Part shown: piece by piece, positions 13,366-26,469 of the stretch
Layout of the letters: each line of letters begins with the position of its first letter
How positions within the stretch are numbered: position 1 is the stretch's first letter
From: Lutraria lutraria
Lineage: Eukaryota; Mollusca; Bivalvia; Venerida; Mactridae
Assembly (NCBI GenBank): GCA_964023205.1
Contig: OZ026833.1
Coordinates: 34,822,366-34,886,365 of the forward strand
Direction: 5' to 3'
Length of the DNA: 64,000 nucleotides
Notes under the pieces: generated by a model
Databases searched by the model: none
The model's input: only the letters and a program-made list of their open reading frames with translations
What the model was told of the DNA's origin: nothing
Position numbers and translations under genes: made by a program

Positions 13366-16317
13366 ACACGTGCAATTCATTTCATTGATTTATATATATT
13401 CTATCATAATAACATATTGTCTACTGTCAGACCGTTGATGAAATCATGCCACATTTCTGTGGTCATTTCCCGTTTGTTCTGTACAACAATCGAACGAGCA
13501 CACGTGCAAGACAATTCCCCATTACTCTTGTTAAATTATTAATAGATTTCGGAATTGGATTACTCTATTGACATCCATATAAGTATAATTTATTGTCAAA
13601 GCAATGATCTAGATCGATTTCTCATGCATCAGGTAGATAAATACAATCTCTTAGTCATCAAAGTGGTTAGCGTATTGTCGACATCGATTTTTATTGAAAC
13701 CATCTGATTACGTATTAAAGATATCGACCACAATCCTGTTTTTGTTTTAGTTTGATAGTTTTAAACTCGGTTTTCGAGTCTACATTAACTGAAGTGTAAA
13801 AATTACATGGATGGTCTGAACGCTTGCTAGATTTGAAGTCATGCTGGTCGATTAAAAAAGTTATCGTTAACAAAACAATCAACAATCCCACTTCAAAAGT
13901 ATACATTGTTGTCTGTCTACGTCAATGGAAGTATTGTTGAACGATAGTGTACGCAGCGCGGACAGGGTAATGACAAGGGGTTCTATATGTAATGCAGAGC
14001 TATAGGCACAATACCGAACCATGACTTTTGAATTAAATTAGCTGTGGTTGCTGGTGAAGGTTTTATTTTATTAAATCAGTTGTTAGAGAATTCAAGCAAA
14101 ATACGATTATCATTAATATCACCTTTGTCACCATCTATATAACCACCCCGACCACTATCATCTTTTTAATCTTCATTAATGTCACCATCATTATCAGCAT
14201 CACCATCACAACCAAAGTCGCTGTCAAAGTCATCACTAACAACACCACCACCAGCACCTATATCATCAATAATATCATCAACGTCACCACCAATATTATT
14301 ATCATCATCATCATTACCAGAAGCAGCACCAACAACAGCTACAACATCACAAACACTATCATCAGCACAACCAGAACCAAATTCCTTACCATCATCAGTT
14401 ACATCACTGTCATCAAACAATTCTCTTCCACTACTTTTGAAGTTTTCAACAAACTTGAAATGAGATTTTGATGATACTAACCAAATGTGTCAACATTATG
14501 TTATGTTACTTCAAACAAGATCTTAAAGCTTGTTATACTTTAGTTAAAGGGATGATGGCTAGTTGTTGTACAAACTTGTAAAGCAATTGATAACAAGATC
14601 TTTTATTTCATTTTTATTAAACTTTTAAAGAAGTGACTGATCAAAGTGTCTGGGGGTTAAACACAGATTTTACGATTAAAATATCGAGCGATAAATTTCC
14701 TTCATTATACAGACGCTTGCTTGTGAGTGGTATCATGACTGTCATAATAAATCGCGACCATGTGACGCGTGTTAATGTTTAGATACCAGGGTCAATTAAA
14801 TCGCCTTATTCGGACTTAAATGGCGAAATAATTTGGAGCGATTTGTATCGGGAGTCAATCATTTTCGTCCTTTATAATTGGTCCCGAGTCCCTAATACAT
14901 CGATAACAGAAAGACATCTTATGATTTTATGAACTCGACAGCCGGAAAGCGAGTGTCGATAATCGCTTGAAGAGGGCACACGCGTCAATCAGGCGTACCA
15001 TTGTACAATTAAAGGTTAATTGTTGCCATTTCTAGCCATGTTCGACTATTATAAACAGTTTTATCTCAGTGATTATTTTTTCAGGGATTAGGCGCCTAGT
15101 CTCACTGTTTTATCAGAAAGTTGATATCTTAAAATTGCGTAAGACTTCTAAGTTACAAGCCCCATTTCTGAGCTAGCGTAATGCGGTTTCTTGTCTAGGG
15201 ATCTAGTATGCGGTTCGGGAACGTGGCGGCGTTTGCCAGGTGGCGATATCAAGCATAGCAATTTTGTTTTAGAAACGATTGATTGTATGTCTGCAACACT
15301 AAAACACTAATAAGAGTGTCAATTACTCAAACGTAGCTTTAAACATAACTTTTTATCAACGCCCTAAAGAAAGGAGCTTTCTGTGATAGTTTCTCAAAAA
15401 TACATTACAGATTTACAGAAATAAGGCCACAAGGCCAGACTTTATCATAACAAATACTATGTCTAAAATGATTTTACTTTTGTTTCAATAACATCATAAA
15501 CTTGCAGCACAAATGATGGCACATTTCTTTCTATTATGGACGTACACATTTTTATTATGTATAGTGTTTTTACTCGTTCCTGATAAGTTAGACATATTAT
15601 TTAAGTTGGTCCATATTTTTGATTTACGGATCTTTTAATTGACGCATACTGTTAGAGTTCAAATTATTGAAACGTCGGGCAGGCAATTACAAAGCAAATT
15701 GTTGTTAATAGAAGCAGGTATACAAAGGAGTTAACGGAATAAAAAACAAAATACGAACAATGAAATACACGCTTCAACTATTTGCATTATTAACGTTTGT
15801 TTTTATTTCCATTTGCATATAAATATTAAATTCAAATTCAAAATCTACTTACGCAACTTTAGGTTAAAACAAATTATGTCAAACGATTGGAAAATAGTTT
15901 AAGTGAATTTAAATATTTAAATACAAGTCTGTACGGATGACCTCGTGACTCACGGAGCGCACTCATTTGCTAATTTGTAGGTTAATTGCTGAATAAATTA
16001 TCACTGTTCAAAGTACATGACTGAATAATTATAATATATAACGTTCACTTGTTAATTGTTGTCATTCATTTCATAATGCCCTCGTATTATACAATAGAAC
16101 ACGGGTATTATATTTATTGTAAACTTGTTTGATCTGCTTCAGCGAAGCTTCAGTTGACTTACATTTTATTCACATTTCCATTGTCCTCTAAATTTGGATA
16201 AAGTTCAAAACTGACTAATCATTTTTCATTGTTTTGGTCCAAACTTATTAAATTCAACACATGTTTGATATTTTGATTGAATATACGTGTGGTATAATAA
16301 TAGTAATACAATTTGTA
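13366..16317. other. Intergenic DNA upstream of POU4
   Basis: Apart from the triplet-rich tract, no gene is seen. The part at about 14640-15000 is complex, unrepetitive and rich in CGAT/ATCG words, so it could be a conserved regulatory block, but nothing specific can be named. Confidence 0.6.
14105..14412. repeat. Degenerate CAT/CAC trinucleotide-rich tract
   Basis: About 300 bp dominated by ATC, CAC and AAC triplets. Either strand stays open for 80-95 codons (Asp/Gly-rich on minus, Ser/Thr/Pro-rich on plus) only because triplet repeats avoid stops. A shorter similar tract lies near 54350-54470. Confidence 0.7.
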
Positions 16318-16470
16318 TAATAAGGTAAGGGATCTTTAAACTAATAAAGGGGTACATAATATTCAAGTACCGTAGTCTACATTGTATTAAGATACCCTGG
16401 AGTCGTAAGATTCACCTCAGATGTGACGAGACTTAACAATTCACGAGTATTTGTGAGCATATTTAGATAG
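16318..16470 (+). repeat. Direct duplication, copy 1
   Basis: Shares AAGGTAAGGGATCTTTAAAC, AGATACCCTGG and AATTCACGAGTA in order with copy 2 at 16853-17000, with scattered substitutions and a short indel. Either a local duplication or two members of a dispersed repeat. Confidence 0.85.
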
Positions 16471-16724
16471 TGCACTCGTACATTTACACGTGAAATTATG
16501 TCTTTAATGTATGTCTATTAAGATATTTGCAAGGCCTTTCGGCAACCGTTGAGCAAAATGTCTTCGCCTTGAGTACTAGTAACACATGTAAACAAAAGCA
16601 GATATAATTCTACCATTTTCACAAGCAAATACGTGCACATAAATAATAGAAAGTGTGCATACTTTCTGTTTGATATTTATTAACTTTTATATATATATTG
16701 AAAAAGAACGCATACACTAATACA

Positions 16725-16773
16725 ATTTGCATAAATTACCATAATCTGCATAATTAACATGATTTGCATAATT
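16725..16773 (+). promoter_or_regulatory. Cluster of POU/octamer-type motifs
   Basis: ATTTGCAT (octamer, 16725-16732), TGCATAATTAA (16747-16757) and ATTTGCATAATT (16762-16773) lie within 49 bp, about 17 kb upstream of POU4. TGCATAATTAA matches the known Brn-3 consensus GCATAATTAAT up to its last base. Candidate enhancer only; AT-rich DNA yields such words by chance. Confidence 0.3.
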
Positions 16774-16852
16774 TTATGTTTTCAGCCGATTGGTTCACTT
16801 GGCAGTGTACGTGATTTGGGACCGGGCTCTGAACATGAACAATATCTATGGC

Positions 16853-17000
16853 ATAACAAGGTAAGGGATCTTTAAACTAATAAAGGGGTGCATAATGTCC
16901 AAGTACTGTAGTATATAAAGATACCCTGGGGTCGTAAGATTCTCCTCAGATGTGACTAGACTTGATAATTCACGAGTACTTGTGAGGATATTAAGATAGC
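16853..17000 (+). repeat. Direct duplication, copy 2
   Basis: Second copy of the segment at 16318-16470, starting ATAACAAGGTAAGGGATCTT and ending near TGTGAGGATATTAAGATAG. About 535 bp separate the two starts. Confidence 0.85.
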
Positions 17001-17234
17001 TCAGTAATTTATCTAGAATTAGCCGGATATTAAATGGTCGTTTATAATAAAAGAAATATAAGAAAACAACAACAACAACAAAACCCTTTCAAATAGAAAC
17101 CATTTTTTTTTAATTTACATTCTACGGTACAATAGAGGGCCCCAATTAATCATCATAAAAAGTAGAATAACGCGTCACAATGCTGCTCTCAAATACAGTC
17201 AGATTTTAATAAATAAATCAATATTTTGTGTTCA

Positions 17235-17404
17235 TAAAATTAGGGGCCACCTCAGAATAAAGGGCACACTGTGTCAACATGTATCTCTGTTAATAACCAT
17301 CATTGATAATTTAGAACAAAAATGAACTTCGAATAAGGACTACCTGTCAATAAAGGCCTTATATTGTCTTTCCCTGGGGTAGCCTTTGTTCACAGGTTTG
17401 ACTG
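17235..17404 (-). mobile_element. Pogo/Tc1-like MITE, family B, second copy
   Basis: Read on the minus strand it begins CAGTCAAACCTGTGAACAAA, next to TA at 17405-17406. It carries TTGACAGGTAGTCCTTATTC and later GCCCTTTATTCTGAGGTGGC, the same order as the copy at 21358-21522. Its far terminus is eroded, so the left boundary is approximate. Confidence 0.65.
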
Positions 17405-20400
17405 TACTGAAAAAATCGTTCAGACTGATTTAAACATCGTCTGAATGTTCTACGTACTGAAATATACATAATTTTGAGATGTTGTTCAACTAGAAATAAC
17501 TTGAAATGTCATGTACGGCATGACTTGGATACTCAGCTAATTAAGCCTGAGTTGAAGGTTCACCCGCTAATATTAGCTACGTGAGACCACATTCATAACA
17601 TATCACATTTGGAACCTGTGTTATATATGTGATCACATATGTGGCGGAGATCAAGCACATAAATGTGAAACAGCCTTTTGTGAAGAAAGTGATCGACGCC
17701 GATTTTATAATTTTTTACAAGTCAGGAATGCGATCTGTGACGAATAGGGACTTATATAGCTACCTTGCATAGACAACTCTTAGACGCAATATTTTAGAAT
17801 AAATGAAACTTATTATAGAATTAAGTGACATTTTACGCTTCATACATGTGTAAAATAAAGAAGTTGATAGTGCACATCACAATATATTCAGAGCACACCA
17901 TGTTGACCACTTTTAAACGTTGAACAGTATGTCCAAGTACATTTGTATTACATTGGAATATAAAACATGTAACAAGAAGTCGTATTAGGCAGCAGACTTC
18001 GGAAGCTAATTAAGTGCCTTAAATTCCACCCGAAAATAAATCTAAGCCCACAGCGATTATCTCTCCTGTTATGCGCGCTTCTGTATCGTTTTAAAATCAA
18101 GTCCTAACCGAGTTCTCTCCCTTGAATGTCCCGCACGCGGATAAAGGGAAAGAACTCTTCCGATGCTATCTCTACTCGCAGGTCGGACACAACATTTCTC
18201 TGCAATCTAATTATCGAAAAACAATAAAACATGTAGAGGGTTCGTATAGTCTCGTGTCTTCAAATGGCCATGTATTCATGTACTAGTATTAGATCGCTGT
18301 AGACAATATTCAGGGCTCTTGTGTCTGTCACGATAGTGTAGATTTCACGATGTTAAAATATAGAAAATCAGACATTTATGCAAGCTTTGGGAAAACAGTG
18401 ACCGCCACAAATCTGCCTCTGTCAATAAATTGTAAATCGGAGGGAAAAGTATAAACGCGGCTCAGAAAAACAAAAGGGAAAAATAAACATACACGGTTAA
18501 AAGAACAACGGAATATTTTCAAGTAGCTTTTAAACTGTCTAATCAAGTGCAAGCTTTTTTTGAAGCGGGTGTAATTGACTGGTAATCTTGATTAATGGCG
18601 ATAAAATCGACGCCTATTTCTTCATATTTCTGGTAATTTGAGGACAATTCGGGGATGTATTCTTGTCAAAATGAACCTTTAACATCACACGTGCCTTGTT
18701 TTGTCCTGAAAGGATCTCTCTTGTACAAATGAAGAATACTACAATTATTTTCTCACTGTTTCTATCAGAAGATAATTTCCTTCGCCATGTCATTTAACCG
18801 CGGGGTAGCGAGTTTTAGATCAATATTTGCGCGGATGTTCTATCAGGCTTGAAACAGTATTAGCCAATTTACCAATCGTCCTAGGAAATGGGCCAGTTAC
18901 CGATGCTGGCGTTCTTTTACAATAAGATTAACAACGAACAGTATTAATGGCTCTTTAACTGACGAACGTTTTAATATTACGTAATTAAGCAAATATTCAC
19001 GGGGAATGATTTGCACAGACGAATTATTCTTTTGTTAATTATACTCGTGGTTGAAATCATATTGTTTTAAAATTAAATAACCATACTGCATGGTGTTGTC
19101 TCCGCAAAAATATTATTTTAAAATGAAGAATAGATTACTCAAAATTTCGAACCCCTATCTTGAAAAGGGACCACCGTCGCCCTTATATTTCATTCCATCC
19201 CAAGGTTCAGTATCTGCTTTTGGAAATCACAGAAAATTAAATTGACCCAAACAGGCATTAATTATAAAGCATATAGTCAATAGGCCTTTACTATCAAGAC
19301 GGACATTTGTACGGACGTTGATTTGTTTTTGTAATCGCTGGTCATTGATTCAAATACTAAAATTCTGCTTTAAAATTATTGTAAAATTATTTGTAAGGAA
19401 GGTTTAAGTACAAATTATTTTAATATTTTGCAGTGTAAAATGTTACACAAAACCATCAGAGTAATAAATAATCATTTCTTAATTATTTGTAAAGTCAAAC
19501 CTGTTTTAAAAGACCATCAGCATAAAATGTAAACATGGACTTTTAGTAGAGGTGATCTTTATTCAGGTGTAGAAATAGAAGGAAGATGTATGTATGTGAA
19601 CTAAATTAACAGGACTTTACAGCTATATGCAATCTACAATGAATCTCTCTTCAATACTAAATCATCTCAACTTTAAATTATAATTTTTTATCCAAAAGAT
19701 GATCTTAATACCGGGTTCTTGCTGTACTCTGTGACGGTCTATAGCACATGTTTGACTGTACGCACGATGTGCCATGTCATTCATTTCACATGCTTCTTCT
19801 TGTGCGTTCTTTGTCTTCACTTCTCACCATACATCACGACCATTTGGACCGTTCCCTTCCACCTTTTCCCCCTTATGTCACTATCCTCACTTTGAAACCA
19901 GTTTTAATCTCGGCTAAGTGATCTTTATCATCGACACATAGTCGCGTAACTTTGTCGTAATTGGTTGTGTATTTTAATCATAAAACTTGTTTCTAGGCAA
20001 ATGAAACCTTAATAACCTTATCATACGTCTTTATGTGAGATGGTTTTCATGAAAACACCATTCGACATTGGGACTAACACCCTTAATTTTACATACTGTA
20101 ATACACCGTTGTTCGTTTTGCAATTAGAAACTTCAAAAATTACTTAATTACGTTTTTTTTTTGTTATTTCTTGATAATGAACTGAGAACATTTTTATCGA
20201 CCCAAAATACCTAAAGAATATCAAATCAGAAACAATGACACGTCGAAACAAATGCTAGCAGTGAACAGGATAAAAAAGATGACATGTTTCATGTGGGAAA
20301 TTTTTATCTGCCTAGAAACTGGGCTAGCAACCAAAGAACATAGCACTGTCTTCTCCACATGTCGCATGCGGGAATGAAATCCGAAATAATTTGGCAAATA

Positions 20401-20569
20401 TAAAATTTGAAACTCCACTTAAATGTCAGGGTTCTATTTTCAGTGACATTCTAACATTACAAGCCTTGGGTTATTTGAACCACGTGTAAATGAGAGCATG
20501 TTGGATGCAGATTCATAACACAACAACTAATGCTGCCAAGTTTTACATTTTATAGAGAACGGACAAAAT

Positions 20570-20770
20570 GCCTTCAGCACATCTTGTAATGGATGAAAGT
20601 GCTTGGAAATAGATTAATTTGATCAATTATTGCAATAATCAATTCCCCTGATGATCCCCCTCCAATAACATTTGGCCGCAAATTAATGAACGATGAGACA
20701 ATCATCGCAGATGAGAATGATTGTAGTATGGGGCTCCCGAGGGAGTATGAAAACATCGGGAGTTAATGTC
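20570..20770. promoter_or_regulatory. Candidate homeodomain/POU-site enhancer
   Basis: A compact, non-repetitive 200 bp with GCAAATTAATGA (20678-20689, octamer-like plus TAAT core), several ATTA/TAAT cores, ATTGCAAT (20629-20636) and a near-repeated ATGAGACAATCATCGCAGAT. The motif density looks regulatory; no conservation data are available. Confidence 0.25.
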
Positions 20771-21357
20771 ACCACTAAGCATATGTTTTTGGGGTCCCTG
20801 CACATGACAAACTCCAGACGCAGGCTTTGAAACTGTCGTCTGCTAACTAATACATTTCATTGAGCAAAAATGTATCGGAAGCTACTTTTTGAATAGCATG
20901 CTAACGTGGTTTGATAGAAAGGTTGGCTTACGTCTTGTTTAATGCTATGACAAATTATTCCAATAACAGAATAAAAGTCATTGTTATAATGTTTTATTTC
21001 GTATGTAGGGTTCCCTATTTTATGGGTTTAAAGATAAGATATGCTTATGCTATGAGTTTGCTTGAGTCCCCTAGTGTAGGATAGAAGCCTACAATGCTTA
21101 CATCATTTATATCATGCATGTAAGATGTTTCATACGAACATTTTATACGCCAGATATTGGATGCACGATTCATTAAAAATGCAACACAGCCTTACGGAAG
21201 GCTATACCAACACCAATGAATGCAAAATTTACAACTTAAATAAATGCCTTTGTTTTTAGGTCGCAGATATCTTGGTTAGAATTCCAGCCCATCTCGTGGA
21301 ACATCTTGTACTCATAAACCGCTTATTTTGTAATATGTCGGCAAATCATTTGATATA

Positions 21358-21522
21358 CAGTTGAACCTGTGGACAAAAGTCACCTGAGCGAAATACAAAA
21401 TCTGGCCTTAATTGACAGGCAGTCTTTATTCGGAAGTCATTTTGTTTTAACAATCAATGGCGGCTCTTAAAATGATGGTCTTAATTCACAGGGTGGTCTT
21501 TATTTCGAATTTGTCTTGACTG
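21358..21522 (+). mobile_element. Pogo/Tc1-like MITE, family B
   Basis: Left end CAGTTGAACCTGTGGACAAA, right end read inward CAGTCAAGACAAATTCG. TA flanks at 21356-21357 and 21523-21524. The inner repeats GGCAGTCTTTATTCGGAAGT and GGTGGTCTTTATTTCGAATT repeat each other. 165 bp. Confidence 0.75.
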
Positions 21523-23009
21523 TACATACATTTTGAAGGCTGTCCTCGAAGCGGTGTCATATCACTGTCAATGCCATAAGTCATCAAAAAGAGAATAGTA
21601 CTATGACATGTATTATTGTAATTCTGTTATTGTCTTTAATGAGAAATTACTGATTGACATTTTTACCTCGAATTGAGAATCGTAATCTAAAAAATAGCAT
21701 AGTTCGAATATTGATTTCACAAAAGCGTATACATAAGTACATAAGGCATATAATCACAACATAAGATAACATAAAACATCAGATCATGTCTTCAACAATA
21801 TAAACTATATATATAACAATAACATACAATATGGCGGATGAGGGTAATGAGATATTTATAGGTAGGGAGAGCACTTTGTCAAGTCATACCGTGACATATT
21901 TTCTCCGATTTATAAAAATGACAATTGCTAATCATTATGTATACCACACCGATACCCTGTATCTGATCAATATAGAAAATAAGAACCATTCTCTTAACTC
22001 GAACTTTTATTTTCCACTGCAGCAGTCATAAAGTATTAATCATCCCTCGCAAATTTGTTTACAACCTCCATTTTACCATCGCATCGTACACAGTCGAGTT
22101 TCAGAGCATCACTAGTGATGTTCCCGTCGCTAACTCTCTGGTCCTACATTTGACTAGATTGTCATCCTAACTGCGGGCGCTGTTTGAAATTTCTCTTCTC
22201 TTCACAGCTTGCCTCGCCATTTGAGAAAATAACGGGGCAGACAACTGTACGCTGTCATTTGTAATGATCTGTCAATGCGACTTTAGGAACATTAACAACT
22301 TGAAACAGTTCCAAGAACAATATTTACCCGCAGAATTATTAGATCATGTCCGTCATTAATTCTACCGGAAGGTGGCGCTTTATTGTGTCACGTGCTAATG
22401 CTCTTAGAAGCGTGCATGGAGCGTGCGGGGGTCTATCTAACTAAAAATGACATTAATTTCTACTCGACGTGTCTCCACATTCCGCAGAATAACAACATCC
22501 ATTTGCACACGTGCTAAACCGGAAATAAAGTCTCACAGATGAACATTATTTTGATTGGACAATTGTCAGAAACAATAGACAAGGTAGCCGTCAGTATTTC
22601 CGAGGACAAATATCTTCGTTTCCGATGATGAAATCTGATAGCTTAACACTTGCTTTATGAAGAGGCCCCTAGTGACAATTAAGGACAAATTAACGAACAA
22701 AGCGGATAAGATAGTGTTGTAGCTCCGTGCTGTTTAAGTGTAATTAATCAAACGTTTATTTACATGCTTGACATTGTAATCAAGTACTTGAAAATGTAAT
22801 AAATACAATGCGGAGTTATTAAAAAGAATCACTGATCGTATAATGATGCACAGGATCATTTAACACATGTTTTTGAAACCTGTATAAAAAATATGTATCA
22901 TTTCATAAATATTACAAAGAAGTAAAAATCACGCTTCGCCGGCTGCAGTCTTGTTATTTACGTGACTTTTCAACATAAAAAATGAAAGGCTTGAAAATTG
23001 CCAAAGTTC

Positions 23010-23150
23010 GAAACTTTCGGGCGTTTCCGCGATAGTTCAAACTTTCGGGCGTTTCCGTAGCATTTAAAACTTTCGGGCGTTTCCGTGGCATTTAAAATAT
23101 CCGGGCGTTTCCGTAGCATTTCAAAATTTTGGACGTTTCCGTGGCATTAA
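23010..23150. repeat. Degenerate 28-bp minisatellite, 5 copies
   Basis: CGTTTCCG recurs at 23022, 23050, 23079, 23106 and 23134, each in a unit like AACTTTCGGGCGTTTCCGTR plus GCATTTAA. Spacing varies 27-29 bp. It is CpG-rich compared with its surroundings. Confidence 0.85.
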
Positions 23151-24673
23151 ATGCAAAACATTTGACAGTTGTCTTTTAAGTTAAAGCCCCATTAAAGAAT
23201 GAATTCTATACAATCCAGCCATCCAATGATTTAGTGGTAAAATAGAATTATTCCAGTATTCTACACAATGTCATTTGTTCACATATTTTACATGAAAAAA
23301 TAATTAAATTATCAAAGAATGATTTGTATTAGGTCGAATTGGTCAGATAGACACTTTTTGCATAGGACGTATTGAATTCGAGTCATACAGATATTATAAT
23401 GAAATTTTCGGATTAACAATTTTCTCGATGAATGAGTGTCGCGTTGAAAATATTTCTTCTACATTTTGGATAATCAGAAGCGATAAAATGAAGTTCCCTT
23501 ATTTCAAATTATGTGAAGCGTCTTCAGAATCCACACTTCTGTAATAATGATTCATTATCAACATGTATCCTTTCATACCTGTTTTAGTACACAATATAGA
23601 AATTATTGGAATTTAGTGTAGATGAACCGCAAACATGTGAAAGGCGTCGCGTTATACACATGCGAATACATTTCCCGTTGCTCAATATCGATCAGATCAT
23701 TTTAATGACCTTTAGCGTATCATGTTAAACCAATAAAAACTTTATAATTAATAAAGCGACTTCAAACAAATTTTACGATCAGAAAAAATGCATTGTTATT
23801 CAAATACAGAGGTGAAATCATTTCAAAACATAACGGTTCAAAATACGGACGTTGTCCAGATGTCAGTTTTCCCGTACGATGACGGTACGAAACCAGCTAA
23901 TAGGCTGGCGTTTAGTGTTATCACAGTATCCGGCTGCTGTTTTCCTGTTTGATTTACGGATTGGAAACCAGTTAGATCTTATTCATGATGAAACTATGCA
24001 TCGTTTACGACTTCCATCCTGGATATTCTCGCCTTCAGTATGTCGTTCAATGGTATAATATGTTGCTGGGTGCGAATTAATTCGTTTCTAGTCTGAGATA
24101 CGAAATCTAAATTTTTCTCCGAACCCGAAGTTTATTAAAAAAAAGACATTCATGCCGACTTGCGGCCTGAAGCGTTTCTAAGTTAATCTGAAGTTTGGAG
24201 AAAAGGTCACATAGACTGGTTCGCTTTTTTCTAAGTGAAAACAAAGTGTATATGACTCATACATACGCGGACCAGCCTTTCGTTTCCATTAAGTCATTAT
24301 AGATCATTGATTGTAATTGAAAAAAAGTATTTACGCAAAACTGTAAAATTAAAATTTCCCGCAAACTCACAGGATTCGATCGAAACAAGAAAACATATTT
24401 TTTTCTATATTTGTATTATGTCAGTGAAACTGCGCTGTCATGTCTTTGAAAAACGAGAATAAAGACACAGAAACGATAGGCAAGAATAATAGAATTTAAA
24501 CTTTGTCGTTGTTGCCCTTATGTATGTAGTCATGCTGGTGAAATTAATCATTGACATGGTGACATTATATTGAGAGTGTGTACAACACACCTTGATCATA
24601 ATATCTCCTGGTTCATAAGGTAAGCTGAAGTAAGAATCCCCTGAACAGATTTGAATCATTTGATGTCCGAACT

Positions 24674-24744
24674 AAACTGGTTCCGTTGACTTGCCTGTAC
24701 AAAGCCTCTCTGGTACACTGTAACATGGAACGGGAACCAGTTTT
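24674..24744. repeat. Foldback repeat with AAACTGGTTCCCGTT arms
   Basis: AAACTGGTTCCGTT (24674-24687) faces AACGGGAACCAGTTTT (24729-24744). A related single arm with shared inner sequence lies at 681-725 (AAACTGGTTCCCGTTCCATG), and a third foldback lies at 47335-47396. Confidence 0.6.
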
Positions 24745-24747
24745 TAG

Positions 24748-24822
24748 CCTCTCCAATCCGAACCTATCCGGTCCAGCAAAAAGTCCTGTCTAGAAAGGAT
24801 TCCGGATTTGAGAGGGTGTATA
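24748..24822 (+). mobile_element. Short MITE relic (CCTCTCCAATCCGAACC type)
   Basis: CCTCTCCAATCCGAACCTAT on the left and, read inward from the right, CCCTCTCAAATCCGGAATCC form an inverted repeat ending in TATA. The arms resemble the intron MITE near 36.4 kb. Probably an internally deleted copy. Confidence 0.45.
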
Positions 24823-26469
24823 TATTAAGACAAACTGTACAAAATGCTTGCGCGGATTAAGGTGATTATCAGATGGATTACAAACCTGTGGAATAATTGG
24901 GTGGACGAACTGATCTGTAAAAATTAGAGGCGTTAAAATTGTTTCTTAGCTCGGAAACCGAGAAGTGTCGTGTTTCTGAAGCAGGTTTTTCCCCGTCCTT
25001 ACTGTCAACATTAATTTGTAGAAAAGGCTATTTTAACGGAATTTAACTGAACACGGGTCCGTACCAAAATGAAAGAAAATGCCACAATTGGTGGCCAACT
25101 ACGGAAATATCTTTAACTAGAAAATTAATGAAATCAGTTTAAATATGGTGGTTTACAATTTAAATTAATTTAAGACCCAAGAGATGCGCCATTATCACTT
25201 TAAAATTAACTCTGCTTTGATTTAAATTAAATTGTTCGCAGCAATTATCCTAACTTTTATTTCATTTACGAAAACTAGTTTTAATGAATTAAATTTTAAC
25301 CAGAAGAAAGCCAATTGACCGAACCACGCGCTGAGTAATGAATTAATAAATTGATATTTAAGAGACGGGTAAAAAACGAATAAAGTAAGTTTGCTTGAAG
25401 ACTGCAGTTCTAATTTAGACAGATATGCAAATGTATTACAATTGCGGAGTATGTTTTGCGTGCTGACATGTTGACGATGTTCAAACTATAGCATTTTATA
25501 GAAATTAGTTTGCTTGTTTAAAGAAATAAAATAACCAGTCTTCATTTATAAGCCCTTTTTATTTATTTTTTCTTTTCAAAATGGATTATAGTTACCAATT
25601 GAATGCTCTTAATTAATATTATATCACTGCCTTTCGGCGAATTATTTTTTTACTAATGGCATTTTTATGTCACATGGTTTCTTGGAAGCCAATCGTACAC
25701 CGCGACGCAGATAGCCAAAAATGCGGCACCTACTTCCGTATGCAAATTAAAGACTTAATATGAAGTGGCGTTAATTATAATGAATACCCTGTCTCGTAGT
25801 GTCTTGAAAAGATCATCTTTGATTAGAACAATTATTTAGACTCCTTTTTGACTTCAAGAACCATCAATACCTCGCAGTCTCATCCGGGAAAACGCGACGA
25901 AACAGGTGCGTGTCTAATTACATTATTCGTATATGCGTTTGGAAAGCTTACTGAGTTTACGTTTATTTTCGGCAATATTTCACAAATATGCGGCACCAAA
26001 ATATTTAAATATTTGAAATCGGTATGAAATATTTGGCATTTAAATGCCAAATAGAAAGAAATGTGGTTTCTGTTTTAGACAGTTTAAAGCTATGAAAGAT
26101 CCTTATTAAGTGAGAACAAAGCCAATGTTGTAATTAAATACATATAGATAGTCAGACTAACTAGATAGGCAAGCACGAAAAACAAGCGATCGAGTTTGCG
26201 GAGACAGACATGTAAGACAGGATGAAACTATATATATAGCATGGGAGATAAAAGGGACGACAGAGGGGCCAGGCAGAGTTTGTAAGAAGAGTTAGGTAGG
26301 ATGAATTTGAAAGAGGAGAACAAAGGATGCGTACAATACCTAGAGCCATGGAGTCATGGGATTTAGGACAAGAGAAGCGAGCAACAGTTCCTTAAATCAC
26401 CATTATATAAATAGGCTAACTATGCAGGGTAGATTGACAGAATAGAAGACGAGAAGGTAGAGTGATGTT

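Noticed and set aside
14166..14463. Asp/Gly-rich and Ser/Thr/Pro-rich open frames on opposite strands
   Set aside because: Both are side effects of degenerate CAT/CAC triplets.
16318..17000. LTR retrotransposon bounded by the direct duplication
   Set aside because: No TG...CA termini, primer-binding site, coding remnant or target duplication found.
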